64,000 bases of DNA, taken from positions 1 to 64,000 of the forward strand of contig JAEEVK010000002.1 of the NCBI GenBank assembly GCA_016287095.1, written 5' to 3'. Source of the DNA: Lachnospiraceae bacterium. GTDB lineage: Bacteria; Bacillota; Clostridia; Lachnospirales; Lachnospiraceae. The translations under genes and the position numbers were made by a program. Shown one piece after another: positions 16,303 to 24,808 of the stretch (positions are counted from its first letter, which is position 1; every line of letters begins with the position of its first letter). The notes under the pieces are model-generated. The model saw only the letters and a list, made by a program, of their open reading frames with translations. It was not told where the DNA came from and did not search any database.

Positions 16303-18119
16303 CCGGTGTTATTCTCGCAATATTATTATTGTTGCTGCCAATCATACTCCTGCTTTTATTTGACAGAGGGAATATAAAGAAAAAAGACGGTATGGATAAG
16401 GAAGAGGTATACTTTAAACCCGAAAATATATTTGAAGAATGCAGGCGTATCGTCAATGAGGTTTTAAACAGTGATTATTCGGAACTGGGCTTAAACAGAA
16501 CCGAAACATTAAAAAGAGAAAAACAGCAGAACAGGCTAAAGAATGCCATAAGGGAGGCGTGTCTTGGAGATGCCGGAGACAGAGAGTATTTAAAGGAGTA
16601 CCTGAAAGAGATTTTGCAAAATCGTATGGGTATCGGAGAAAAAAACATTAATAAGATCATACATTTTGATAATCCCTCATTTATGAGTGCTCAGGATAAA
16701 TTTGAATATATGTATGTACAGTATTACGAAAAGTACGGGCCCGCTTCATTTTTACATATGGCACAGGACTTTTCCTGGGATATACCTAAGGAAACCGGAA
16801 AGGGTACGGCATACTGTATAACAGAAGATGATATAGAGGATGCATATTATAATACAGGGGTCTATGGCAGCTACAATGATAAACTTGAAATGCTGGTGCA
16901 GAGATGCTACCAGAAGCTATACGGACATGACTGTGCAGATATACTGATAATGGATGAATCCGTGGACGGTGTCTCTGGCGGGGTAGGCGGAAAGAGCAGG
17001 GTGGAATACAACTATCTTGATATTTTGGAATCATCAGAGACGGAAGCAAACAGCATGAATTATGATACCATATACTGTGTTCTTCATGGTAAGCTGATAA
17101 GACTGAAGTTCCTTTCGTTTGGCTGTGAGGAAAATCTTGAAAGAGTTGTTAAGAACATATACAGGTATAATATCAGGACCTCTTTATCAAGAAAGAATCC
17201 GGTTATACATGGAACCTTAAAAAACGGCTCAAGAATAGTTGCAGCCAGACCGCCCGTATCTGACGGATGGACATTTTATGTCAGAAAATTCAAATCCACA
17301 AATGCTAAGGAAATCGAATCCCTGTTGGTACATAAAAACAGGGATATGGTAATAAACCTTTTGAAACTGATCACTATGGGGGAAATGAATTACTGTATTT
17401 CCGGCCCGATGGGCGGGGGAAAGACAACTCTTTTAAAATCCCTGGTAGGCTTTATGAATCCGGGTTATACCATAAGAGTTGCAGAAAGTTCTTTTGAGCT
17501 CAATCTCAATAATGTTTATCCTGAACGTGACATACATATGATGCAGGAAAGAGGAGACTATACAATATATGATATCATTACCGGTACGAAAAAGATGGAT
17601 ACTGATATTTTGATAGTAGGAGAGGTAAATGAACCAAAGATAGCCGGTGCCTATGTGCAGGTGGCACAATCAGGTTCCAGGATGGCTGTTACCACGCTGC
17701 ATCATGAAAGCACGGATAAACTTATCGAATATCTGAGAAATGCATTGGTATCCGAATTTGGTATAAGCAATGTGAGTATAGCTGAAAAACAGGTAGTGGA
17801 TATACTGAATTTTGATATACATATGGTTCACGATGTTGAGGGAAGATTTTATATAGAAAGAATTACCGAGATAATCCCGTACAGGGATAGTGAATATCCG
17901 TACGACATCAATGAAGCTACAAGGGAATATTATGCAAGGAGTACGGACAGAAGGTTATATAAATTAAATAATATTGTAGAGTTTGATAAAAAAGAGGAAG
18001 CATATAAAAAATGTAATGATATTTCAGAGTATTCATGGTTTCTGATAAAATCCGTATTGGGTAATGAAAAGGCAGAAGAGATAGCGGGACAATTATTTAG
18101 GGGAGGAGGAGCCGCTTGA
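16299..18119 (+). CDS. CpaF/TadA-type secretion ATPase with N-terminal membrane anchor
   Basis: Motor ATPase of the Tad-like machine. Residues about 3-22 form a strongly hydrophobic span, unusual for CpaF, which is normally soluble. Then come an extended N-terminal region (about 40-230) and the catalytic domain: Walker A SGPMGGGKTTL (G369-T376), the Asp box, Walker B-like TDILIVGEVNEPK and the His box TTLHHES. At 606 residues it is longer than usual CpaF proteins (about 400-500). ATGA overlaps link it to the genes on both sides. It most resembles the T2SS/T4P/Tad ATPase family; the neighbours make Tad the best reading. Confidence 0.88.
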   Translation: MTGVILAILLLLLPIILLLLFDRGNIKKKDGMDKEEVYFKPENIFEECRRIVNEVLNSDYSELGLNRTETLKREKQQNRLKNAIREACLGDAGDREYLKEYLKEILQNRMGIGEKNINKIIHFDNPSFMSAQDKFEYMYVQYYEKYGPASFLHMAQDFSWDIPKETGKGTAYCITEDDIEDAYYNTGVYGSYNDKLEMLVQRCYQKLYGHDCADILIMDESVDGVSGGVGGKSRVEYNYLDILESSETEANSMNYDTIYCVLHGKLIRLKFLSFGCEENLERVVKNIYRYNIRTSLSRKNPVIHGTLKNGSRIVAARPPVSDGWTFYVRKFKSTNAKEIESLLVHKNRDMVINLLKLITMGEMNYCISGPMGGGKTTLLKSLVGFMNPGYTIRVAESSFELNLNNVYPERDIHMMQERGDYTIYDIITGTKKMDTDILIVGEVNEPKIAGAYVQVAQSGSRMAVTTLHHESTDKLIEYLRNALVSEFGISNVSIAEKQVVDILNFDIHMVHDVEGRFYIERITEIIPYRDSEYPYDINEATREYYARSTDRRLYKLNNIVEFDKKEEAYKKCNDISEYSWFLIKSVLGNEKAEEIAGQLFRGGGAA

Positions 18120-20050
18120 AAAAGGAAAGCAAGGAAGAAGACCTGTTTGTCAGAAAAAAAATAACTTATAGAAATATAAGCTTTGCATTGTATGATTTCC
18201 TGGAGCATATCAAGATAATTATCCCATTTTTAAACCGGCTTACCAGACCATACAGACTGTACTATCCTTGGGATTCTGCAGAGTGTTCGGGCATTGCGGT
18301 AAAATGTCTCTTGAAAATCTATGGGATGGCTGGACTTGTGGTACTTATTATATTCGGAACGAATCCGTCACTGTTTTCTTTTATAGTTTCTGCATATCTG
18401 ATATATATCTTTTCTTCTGAGATACTGTATTCATCCCGTATAAAGACAGAGATAAAGTTTTTGAAGGCATTTGAAAATTTTTTAAATCTTTTGAGGCACA
18501 ATTATTATAAAAGCGGGTCTGTGAGAAATGCGTTGGTGGACGCTGAAAATGATGCCGAACCAATTATCAGAGGACATATAAGTGAAATACTGAAGGTGCT
18601 TTCGGCTCCTGATCCTTATCAGGCAGTAAATCGGTATGTTAATTCGGGTTACCATAAATATCTTAAACTGTTTATAACACTGGCAAGACTTGTGGAAGAA
18701 AACGGGGATGAGAGCGAAAACGGAAACTCGGTATTCCTTGAGTCATGTATGCGGATAAAGATGGATGCGGGGGAGGATTTAAGATTATTATCAGAGCGAC
18801 AGCATAGATTCTCAGGACTGGTCCTGACAGCTACATTACCTGCGGTAGCAGTTCCTTATATTGCCATGTGGGGAGTATCAACTATACCGAGTCTTAATCT
18901 GTTTTATTATGGATATGCAGGTTCGGGGATTAAGCTGTTGCTGATCTTTATATCACTTATCTGTTACAGGGCTATTGTAAGGCTGAAACTCGGAAACTAT
19001 CTCGAAAAAAATCAATTAGGTTACACTGGGAAAATAGCTAAAGCTTCTATAGGAGAAAGAATATCATTGTTTTTTATCAGATTTTTCCCCAAGAAGTCCC
19101 AAAGGTATGAAGAACGCATAAAAAGGTTATGCGAGCCATATACGGTAAAGAGCTTTTGGTTGCACAAAGCAGTGTTTTTCATGCTTTTTTTTGTCGTGAC
19201 TATGGTATCACTCTGTATCGGACATGCAGAGTCCCGAAATATTTATAAAAGTGATATATCTGTACTAGAGGAGAGCATACCTGTCACGGATACGAGACAG
19301 ATGACTGCGATAAAGAGAATGGTACCCGAGATCACGGCTTTTTATTGTGAAACAGGTAACTACAGTGTTGAGAGTATAAAAGAATTGCTGCTCTCCGATA
19401 GGGATATCCGTACTGATTCGGTTGCTTTAAAGGCAGCGGAGGAGATAGTTACCAGGATTGATAAATACAGACAGGAAATGTTTGGAGTTTCTGATATTAT
19501 CATTTGCTTTATCTTTGCTGTTTTAGGATTTGCTATTCCGGGTGCGGCACTTTCATTCAGAAAAGCACTTATTGAGAACAGAATGCAGGATGAGGTTATG
19601 CAGTTTCAGAGCATAATACATATGCTTAAAAGTATCCCAGGTATTACCGTTGTTTCGCTGCTTGAAGAGATGGAGCTGTTTTCGGAAATTTTTAAACCTG
19701 CAATCAGGCAGTGCATTAATGAATTTAACATATCGGATGAGAAAGCATTAAGGAAATTGTATGAAGCAGAGAGGTACAGTCCTTTTAGGCGAATTGTCGA
19801 CTGCTTTCTAATGGCGGACGAACTGGGACTTGAAAATGCATTTGAGGAAATCTCGTCGGAGATTGAGAATTTTACCGAAAACAGAAAGCTTGAAAGAAAA
19901 GTAAATCTGGAAAACGAAGGTCTGCTCGGAGCAATGATTTCGGTGCTGCCGGGAGGCGTGATACTGTTCGGATATCTGCTATGTCCTTTTATGATAAGGT
20001 CTATGCAGATATTTAATGAATATCAGGCCGGTATCAGCATGATGGGGTAA
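18116..20050 (+). CDS. TadB-TadC fusion, inner-membrane platform protein
   Basis: The 644 residues start at TTG 18116, preceded by GGGAGGAGG and overlapping the cpaF stop. Two successive GspF/T2SSF-like halves are visible. Half one (about 40-310) has membrane segments near 62-100 and 240-285, with a cytoplasmic helical region around FLNLLRHNYYKSGS. Half two (about 340-644) has membrane segments near 345-365, 460-480 and 600-625, with the helical region QSIIHMLKSIPG and the MADELGLENAFEEI stretch typical of TadB/TadC. Tad loci usually encode these as two genes of about 300 residues. The product would be the static platform that the CpaF motor acts on. Confidence 0.78.
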   Translation: MKKESKEEDLFVRKKITYRNISFALYDFLEHIKIIIPFLNRLTRPYRLYYPWDSAECSGIAVKCLLKIYGMAGLVVLIIFGTNPSLFSFIVSAYLIYIFSSEILYSSRIKTEIKFLKAFENFLNLLRHNYYKSGSVRNALVDAENDAEPIIRGHISEILKVLSAPDPYQAVNRYVNSGYHKYLKLFITLARLVEENGDESENGNSVFLESCMRIKMDAGEDLRLLSERQHRFSGLVLTATLPAVAVPYIAMWGVSTIPSLNLFYYGYAGSGIKLLLIFISLICYRAIVRLKLGNYLEKNQLGYTGKIAKASIGERISLFFIRFFPKKSQRYEERIKRLCEPYTVKSFWLHKAVFFMLFFVVTMVSLCIGHAESRNIYKSDISVLEESIPVTDTRQMTAIKRMVPEITAFYCETGNYSVESIKELLLSDRDIRTDSVALKAAEEIVTRIDKYRQEMFGVSDIIICFIFAVLGFAIPGAALSFRKALIENRMQDEVMQFQSIIHMLKSIPGITVVSLLEEMELFSEIFKPAIRQCINEFNISDEKALRKLYEAERYSPFRRIVDCFLMADELGLENAFEEISSEIENFTENRKLERKVNLENEGLLGAMISVLPGGVILFGYLLCPFMIRSMQIFNEYQAGISMMG

Positions 20051-20072
20051 TGATATATGGAGATGTTACAAA

Positions 20073-20513
20073 ATGAATAAAATGACAAGAAATTGTATCG
20101 AGATAGCTCCCAGAGCATTACTGCTTGCGGCAGGTGTGGTGTTAACCGTAGTACTGATATCAGTAATGATAAACCAGTTTGAATCTGCTCAGGAGATGGT
20201 TAATATTTCTTCGGAAATGATAAACGAACGGACTGAAAATCTGAAGAACGGGGATATCCTGGATATGGACGGGATGGAGGTGAGCGGCTCGGATGTACTG
20301 AATGTATGTAAAAAGGAACTGGGTAAAGGACTTAATATAACGCTAAAAAACGGATCTGCTTCTATAACATATTCTGAGGAATCTTCGTTGACGAAACTGA
20401 GAGATTATGAGAGCAGTGAATATATAAAGCCTTCAACCAGGTGGAAATGCAATGTGGTAAAAAATAAAAACGAGATACTGACGGAAATTATATTTACAAG
20501 AAAGGGTGATTGA
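20073..20513 (+). CDS. Pilin-like single-span protein A
   Basis: A 146-residue protein with a short polar N-terminus (MNKMTRNCIEIAPR), one membrane helix (about 15-35: LLLAAGVVLTVVLISVMI) and an exported soluble part. It shares the motif DG-x-x-VSGS-x-V with the next gene, at a similar distance from the membrane helix, so the two are probably paralogues. The form (short leader, hydrophobic helix, small domain) is that of TadE-like or pilin-like subunits. No classical Flp prepilin cleavage motif is seen. GGAG lies about 10 bases before ATG. I do not recognise a named family. Confidence 0.6.
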   Translation: MNKMTRNCIEIAPRALLLAAGVVLTVVLISVMINQFESAQEMVNISSEMINERTENLKNGDILDMDGMEVSGSDVLNVCKKELGKGLNITLKNGSASITYSEESSLTKLRDYESSEYIKPSTRWKCNVVKNKNEILTEIIFTRKGD

Positions 20514-20514
20514 T

Positions 20515-21015
20515 ATGTATTACAGAAACAAAGTAGAAATTGGTGTAAAAGGCTTAGTGCTCGCAGTGACGGTTATAATAGCCGTCATGCTTTCAGCGTT
20601 GGCACTATATATGGCGAATTCTTCAAAGAGCACAATAAACGGTGGGACTACCCAGTATACCCAACTTATGAGTGATTATTCCGAGATCAGTGCAACTATG
20701 TACGACGGGCTTGATGTATCAGGTTCCAAGGTTATTTCGGTAATAAATGAAATGTGTCAGACCGACTATGTTTCGGTAACCGTAATAACAAAAGAGGATA
20801 CAACGGGTACCAACTACAGTAACGCAGGAAATAAGACAGCTGTGACTACATTGGAAAACAAAACTATAACACCGTCCGGAAACAGTTATGCGGGATCAAC
20901 TCAGGAAAGTACCATCACCAATAAGGCGCATATTAATGAAAATGCTTCTTACAGGGGAAAGGTATATAAAAACAGCAATGGCCTGGTGGTAAACATAGAG
21001 TTTACACAGCATTGA
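20515..21015 (+). CDS. Pilin-like single-span protein B
   Basis: 166 residues from ATG 20515, which has AAAGGG at ideal spacing; an in-frame GTG at 20506 is too close to it. After MYYRNKVEIG comes a membrane helix (about 11-35: LVLAVTVIIAVMLSALALYM), then an exported part rich in Ser, Thr and Asn, with DGLDVSGSKVISVI (matching its neighbour) and a low-complexity Thr/Asn stretch near 90-140. Composition and layout suit a structural, surface-exposed subunit. It is the better candidate for a major subunit because of its Thr/Ser/Asn-rich body. Function inferred. Confidence 0.6.
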   Translation: MYYRNKVEIGVKGLVLAVTVIIAVMLSALALYMANSSKSTINGGTTQYTQLMSDYSEISATMYDGLDVSGSKVISVINEMCQTDYVSVTVITKEDTTGTNYSNAGNKTAVTTLENKTITPSGNSYAGSTQESTITNKAHINENASYRGKVYKNSNGLVVNIEFTQH

Positions 21016-21034
21016 AGAACAGTCGGGTGAAGTG

Positions 21035-21493
21035 ATGCTTGGCAGAGTGACGGCATGTCTTTTGGCAATATTGGTGACAGTACTGCTGACAGTGAAGCAC
21101 ATGGGAAATCATGAGGCTATAAGAAGTGAAAATTGTATCAGGTATGCTCTTGAAAACTTTATGTCTCATATAGAAATTAAAGGTACGTTAGAGGCTGATG
21201 ATGTCATTGAACTAAATTCGGTTATTTCAAGATCGGGAAAGATATGTGATATTGAGATAGAAATAGGAACCGTTATACATGGAAGAAACGAAGCTGCCAT
21301 CGAGGTCATGTATTCCGAAGAAATCCTGAATGAACTTGAAAAAGGACTCGGAGTGATAGATTTAAAAAAACGGATGATATCTGTATTTGTAATACCTAAA
21401 TCCGTTTGTTTAGGCGAAAAAATGGCCAATATATTATGGGAGACATATACAGGGCCCGAAATAATTGTTACGGGAGGCTTTATACATGGATAG
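21035..21493 (+). CDS. Pseudopilin-like small membrane protein C
   Basis: 152 residues from ATG 21035 (an in-frame GTG sits one codon earlier). A membrane helix occupies about 5-22, then an exported domain with SHIEIKGTLEADDVIELNSVISRSG and a short strand CDIEIEIG. That pattern (helix, then a loop with Gly-x-Leu/Ile and a hydrophobic beta strand) recurs in the protein at 22218 and resembles uncharacterised single-span proteins I associate with clostridial Tad loci. It overlaps the next small gene by 8 bases. No enzymatic motif. Confidence 0.5.
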   Translation: MLGRVTACLLAILVTVLLTVKHMGNHEAIRSENCIRYALENFMSHIEIKGTLEADDVIELNSVISRSGKICDIEIEIGTVIHGRNEAAIEVMYSEEILNELEKGLGVIDLKKRMISVFVIPKSVCLGEKMANILWETYTGPEIIVTGGFIHG

Positions 21494-21647
21494 TATTCTT
21501 GAGACGATAGAGATTTCTATTGCAGTGATATTGTTTTGTATAGCCGTAGCTTTTTTTATCATGCTCGTCAAAGATATAGATGAATATACGCATGAAGCTT
21601 TCAGCAAACGAACGGAGATTATGAATTGTTCATATCTGGCATTATAA
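21486..21647 (+). CDS. Very small single-span membrane protein (53 residues)
   Basis: ATG 21486 is preceded by GGGAGG at 21472-21477, an excellent ribosome site. The 53 residues contain one membrane helix (about 10-33: IAVILFCIAVAFFIMLV) and a charged tail. It overlaps the gene before by 8 bases and the metallopeptidase gene after by 22 bases, in keeping with the translational coupling of the locus. It could be a small accessory subunit or regulator of the adjacent peptidase. An alternative is that it is the N-terminus of that peptidase joined by a frameshift, but the peptidase frame has its own start. Confidence 0.5.
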   Translation: MDSILETIEISIAVILFCIAVAFFIMLVKDIDEYTHEAFSKRTEIMNCSYLAL

Positions 21648-22243
21648 TTCATGAGTTAGGGCACCTCATAGGAGGGCTTATTACAGGATATCATTTTTAT
21701 TTCATAGAGTTATTTGGCGTCTGCCTTAAAAAAGTAGATAAGCAGTTGCATTTTGCATACAGAAAAAAAGCACCTATAGGGCAGTGCATTATGTATCATG
21801 ATGATCCGGATAAGTGTCCGGTGCCGTTAATTGCAGGAGGGATTGTAGCGAATACACTGTCGGCTGTGCTGGGAACGGTTATGTTCATATTGTCAGAGAA
21901 CCTTATTATAAGGCTGATTTTTGCTGCCTCCGGAATTGCAAACCTGTCACTTGCATTTATGAATATCTTTGGCAGCGAAACATCTGACGGCAGGACCTTG
22001 AAAGAAGTGATCTCGTTTAATTCGGGCAGATTATATAACGAGATAATGCTTATCGAACGTTATATCGGAGAAGATGGAGATTATAAGAAAGTACCTTACC
22101 AGTTGAAAGAGCAGATAAAAGACGACCTGAAACTCTTTTATAGGGGAAACAAAAGCAGAAACTCGCTTGCGGAAGAACTAAAAATATATATTAAAAGATG
22201 CTCGGAGCAGGAGAAAAATGGATTCGTTAGGAAAGATATTTGA
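21626..22243 (+). CDS. M50-like (site-2-protease type) membrane metallopeptidase
   Basis: The 205 residues start at TTG 21626, preceded by CGGAG at 8 bases. The first membrane helix carries the zinc motif HELGH (H9, E10, H13). A GQCIM motif (near 52-56), a Gly-rich helix (about 71-92: LIAGGIVANTLSAVLG) and a helix ending in SDGRTL (D121, the expected third zinc ligand) complete the M50 layout. Such enzymes cut peptide bonds within or near the membrane. Inside a Tad-like locus with no A24 prepilin peptidase, it may process the pilin-like proteins or a regulator; this is inference. It overlaps both neighbours. Confidence 0.75.
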   Translation: MFISGIIIHELGHLIGGLITGYHFYFIELFGVCLKKVDKQLHFAYRKKAPIGQCIMYHDDPDKCPVPLIAGGIVANTLSAVLGTVMFILSENLIIRLIFAASGIANLSLAFMNIFGSETSDGRTLKEVISFNSGRLYNEIMLIERYIGEDGDYKKVPYQLKEQIKDDLKLFYRGNKSRNSLAEELKIYIKRCSEQEKNGFVRKDI

Positions 22244-22652
22244 TTTTCTGGTACTGTTGGTTGTTTTGTTTATTTTTCCGGTAAACTGGGCATTTGACCG
22301 GGTAGATGCTGTCGGTGATCATGTGGTTTATGGCATAGTGGAGGATTTTTTCAGTGAAGCCCAGTACACGAGATGTATAGGAATGAAAGAAATGGACTGT
22401 TTAGGATTAAAGATGTCTGAAATGTTTGGATATTACCAAATCTATATATCGGTGAAGCGTAGTATATCTGATGTGGAGAAAACAGGAGAGGATACCGGAG
22501 TAATAAGCTTTGAAAGCCTGATAGATATGTCTGCCATAGAGTCTGAAATCGAAAGAAACGGATTTTTTGAACTGCAGAAGAATGATGTTTTATCCTTAAG
22601 CATTTCGGATAAAAAAGGAGTGTTTCTGTCGAAGGTACGGGTTATTACATGA
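22218..22652 (+). CDS. Pseudopilin-like small membrane protein D
   Basis: 144 residues with a membrane helix at about 8-24 (LVLLVVLFIFPVNWAF) and an exported domain. The stretch VEDFFSEAQYTRCIGMKEMDCLGLKMSEMFGYYQIYISVKR has the same plan as the protein at 21035: helix, short Gly-Met or Gly-Leu turn, helix, then a strand. GGAGAAAAATGG provides a close ribosome site. It overlaps the peptidase gene by 26 bases and the next gene by an ATGA. Probably an accessory or minor subunit. No named family recognised. Confidence 0.5.
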   Translation: MDSLGKIFDFLVLLVVLFIFPVNWAFDRVDAVGDHVVYGIVEDFFSEAQYTRCIGMKEMDCLGLKMSEMFGYYQIYISVKRSISDVEKTGEDTGVISFESLIDMSAIESEIERNGFFELQKNDVLSLSISDKKGVFLSKVRVIT

Positions 22653-23290
22653 AAATATATCATTTTACCATAATATTTGTAACCTTTGCTCTGATGATCG
22701 TCATTATTAAAGAATCAGAGCTTAAAGAACGGGCAAATAATGAACAGGAATATTTAATTTACAAAAAGTCAGTGGAAAAGGCAACAGAAGCAGCCGCATG
22801 TGAGCTTAGAGCTGCAGGGGTGAATTATACTGATGAAATCGGAGAGCGTGCGATCGATGCCTTCTTTTATTCTCTGTATGCATCTTGGGGGATTATGGAT
22901 AACGTATCGGAAAGGAATGCTGTTAAGGATGACTTTGCTTCGTTTACGATGTTTTTAGAAAGCGGATATTATATATACTGGGGAGTCCGGGACGATGCAA
23001 CCGGTACTGATATGATCTATGCCAAGTCAGACCTGTTGCCGTATGATACACCTGCGCAGGGTAAGATAGGTTTTTTATGTACCTGCAGCGATCCGTTTTC
23101 ATGGGAGCCGGAAGAGGAGATGATATCTTCGGCTTTTGTGTCTGACAGAGACAGATTTGTAATTGATAAGGATAACATTTACCATATGGAGGGATGCAGC
23201 TATGCAAAAGATGAAGAATTCACGGTATTTTCAAAAGAGGGGTGTGCCATGCTCGGTGCAAGACCTTGCAGAAAATGTATAGATAAATAA
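22649..23290 (+). CDS. Exported protein with Ada-type Cys4 zinc motif at the C-terminus
   Basis: 213 residues. A membrane helix (about 5-20) is followed by EYLIYKKSVEKATEAAACELRAAG and a helical domain containing RAIDAFFYSLYASWGIMDN, then a strand pair (GYYIYWG). This arrangement resembles uncharacterised proteins I associate with clostridial Tad loci. The C-terminus has H179, C183 (YHMEGCSY) and C207/C210 (PCRKC), the pattern of the small zinc-binding module of Ada and some nucleases, often used as a surface or DNA-contact module. An exported Ada-like zinc module is unusual. Last of the overlapping core genes. Confidence 0.55.
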   Translation: MKIYHFTIIFVTFALMIVIIKESELKERANNEQEYLIYKKSVEKATEAAACELRAAGVNYTDEIGERAIDAFFYSLYASWGIMDNVSERNAVKDDFASFTMFLESGYYIYWGVRDDATGTDMIYAKSDLLPYDTPAQGKIGFLCTCSDPFSWEPEEEMISSAFVSDRDRFVIDKDNIYHMEGCSYAKDEEFTVFSKEGCAMLGARPCRKCIDK

Positions 23291-23320
23291 ATCAATCAAT
23301 ATAACTGGAGAAGTCGTGAC

Positions 23321-24781
23321 ATGAGCCGTATAAAGAGAATTGCAGTAATGATCATACTGATCTGTATGTTTTCCGTATTGCTTCCGTTTAATATGAGAGT
23401 TGAGGCTGCCGGTAAAAAGGTGCAGGGCTTTGATTTTATAAATGAAGTCGTAGAAATATTAAAAGTCTCTAAAACCTTTCAAGCAAAGGAATTGCTTGAG
23501 AATATAAAGATCACGGAAAAACAGTATACTAAGTATATAAAAAACTTTAAATTATCAAAGGAAAAAGCCGTTAATTTGGCCATAGCCATAAAAGCCGGTA
23601 TAGTGAAGGATAAGGCCGGAAACTATAAAAAGAATATTACACTGGCAAAGGCTTTGGGGATAGTAGCAAGAGCCGATGAACTGATATATGGTACACAGGT
23701 TAGTCCTGACAGCATCGATTTCTGTATTAAAAACAGGATAGGCGATATAGTCAAGGTAAAAAAGGCTGAGAGAGCCGGTGAAGCCGAAGGGTATATCAGA
23801 GGCTTTATCAAGGGGAGTGCAAAGCAGTACTCACATCTGAGAACTCTTAAAGGGCATAAGAAGATTACTGTTTCACAGGCGGATAAACTGTTTAAATCTT
23901 TAAAGGATCCTTCTGAAAGATTCCTTTTATCACCGGATTATCAGATATTAAAGACCAAAAAACTGCCGTGTAACGCAGAGCTATACCCTTATATTGTTGA
24001 TTCTTTCCCAAATGCCTACTATGAAACCGGTTTTAACGGGATGACAAACAAAAATTTTTTTGATGCAGGTGTGGGACTTGGAGCTGACAGTTTGAAAGAA
24101 CGGATGGAGAAGACCAGTTTTTCCTTTGTATTCCCATATGAAATAGAAGAATTTAACAGCCTCGAGTACCCCGGTGAGGCATTCCCGTATTCAAACAATG
24201 TTTTTACGGATACCTATAGGAATAATATAGTACCGAATGAGATGGTGACCAGTTCCGAGGAGTTCTATAGGTTTGCATTAAACGTTGATTATAGGACCAT
24301 AGAGAAGGATGATGAATGGCTTAATGTGATGAAAAAATATTTAAGTCAAAAAGAAATAGACGAGTATATAAAGCATTGCAAAGAGAATAAAACCATAATC
24401 GAGTGTGACCTGGTTGCGGCCGACAGATCGTCTGTTTATTGGTATAACGGTGAGTATCAGTGCAAGGTTTATGCCCATATGCGAGTCATATCCGACATCC
24501 CTACAGAAATTGGAAAAACAATGGGAACCGACCAGGATATATATGGATATCTATATCCGGTAAAAAAAGGATATGAACCGGGTACATGCTTTACAAGAAG
24601 TGTTTTAGGATCATTATATCTGGATTATAAGCTGGGAGAGTGGCTCGACTATTATGTAAATACTAGCGGATGTGCGGATTTCTATGGCAGTCTGTGCTGT
24701 ACCAATACTGAGAGGAGCATTATGATAGATTATACAGGTTTATACCCCTGGCTAGTAAAATTTCCTTTCCTGAAAGAATGA
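23321..24781 (+). CDS. Large secreted protein of the Tad-like locus, possible SLH-like N-terminus
   Basis: 486 residues with a clear signal peptide (about 1-29, cut near VEAAG). Residues about 40-150 form a helical region ending in NITLAKALGIVARADELIYG, faintly like S-layer homology repeats that anchor proteins to cell wall polymers. The rest (about 200-486) has many aromatic residues and several cysteines (CFTR, CADF, CC), suggesting a folded extracellular domain. No sortase motif or C-terminal anchor. It follows the previous gene by 30 bases in the same unit. Likely a tip, base or surface accessory protein; family unknown. Confidence 0.55.
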   Translation: MSRIKRIAVMIILICMFSVLLPFNMRVEAAGKKVQGFDFINEVVEILKVSKTFQAKELLENIKITEKQYTKYIKNFKLSKEKAVNLAIAIKAGIVKDKAGNYKKNITLAKALGIVARADELIYGTQVSPDSIDFCIKNRIGDIVKVKKAERAGEAEGYIRGFIKGSAKQYSHLRTLKGHKKITVSQADKLFKSLKDPSERFLLSPDYQILKTKKLPCNAELYPYIVDSFPNAYYETGFNGMTNKNFFDAGVGLGADSLKERMEKTSFSFVFPYEIEEFNSLEYPGEAFPYSNNVFTDTYRNNIVPNEMVTSSEEFYRFALNVDYRTIEKDDEWLNVMKKYLSQKEIDEYIKHCKENKTIIECDLVAADRSSVYWYNGEYQCKVYAHMRVISDIPTEIGKTMGTDQDIYGYLYPVKKGYEPGTCFTRSVLGSLYLDYKLGEWLDYYVNTSGCADFYGSLCCTNTERSIMIDYTGLYPWLVKFPFLKE

Positions 24782-24808
24782 TCTGCAGGGGAATAGGAGG
24801 ATTTATAA

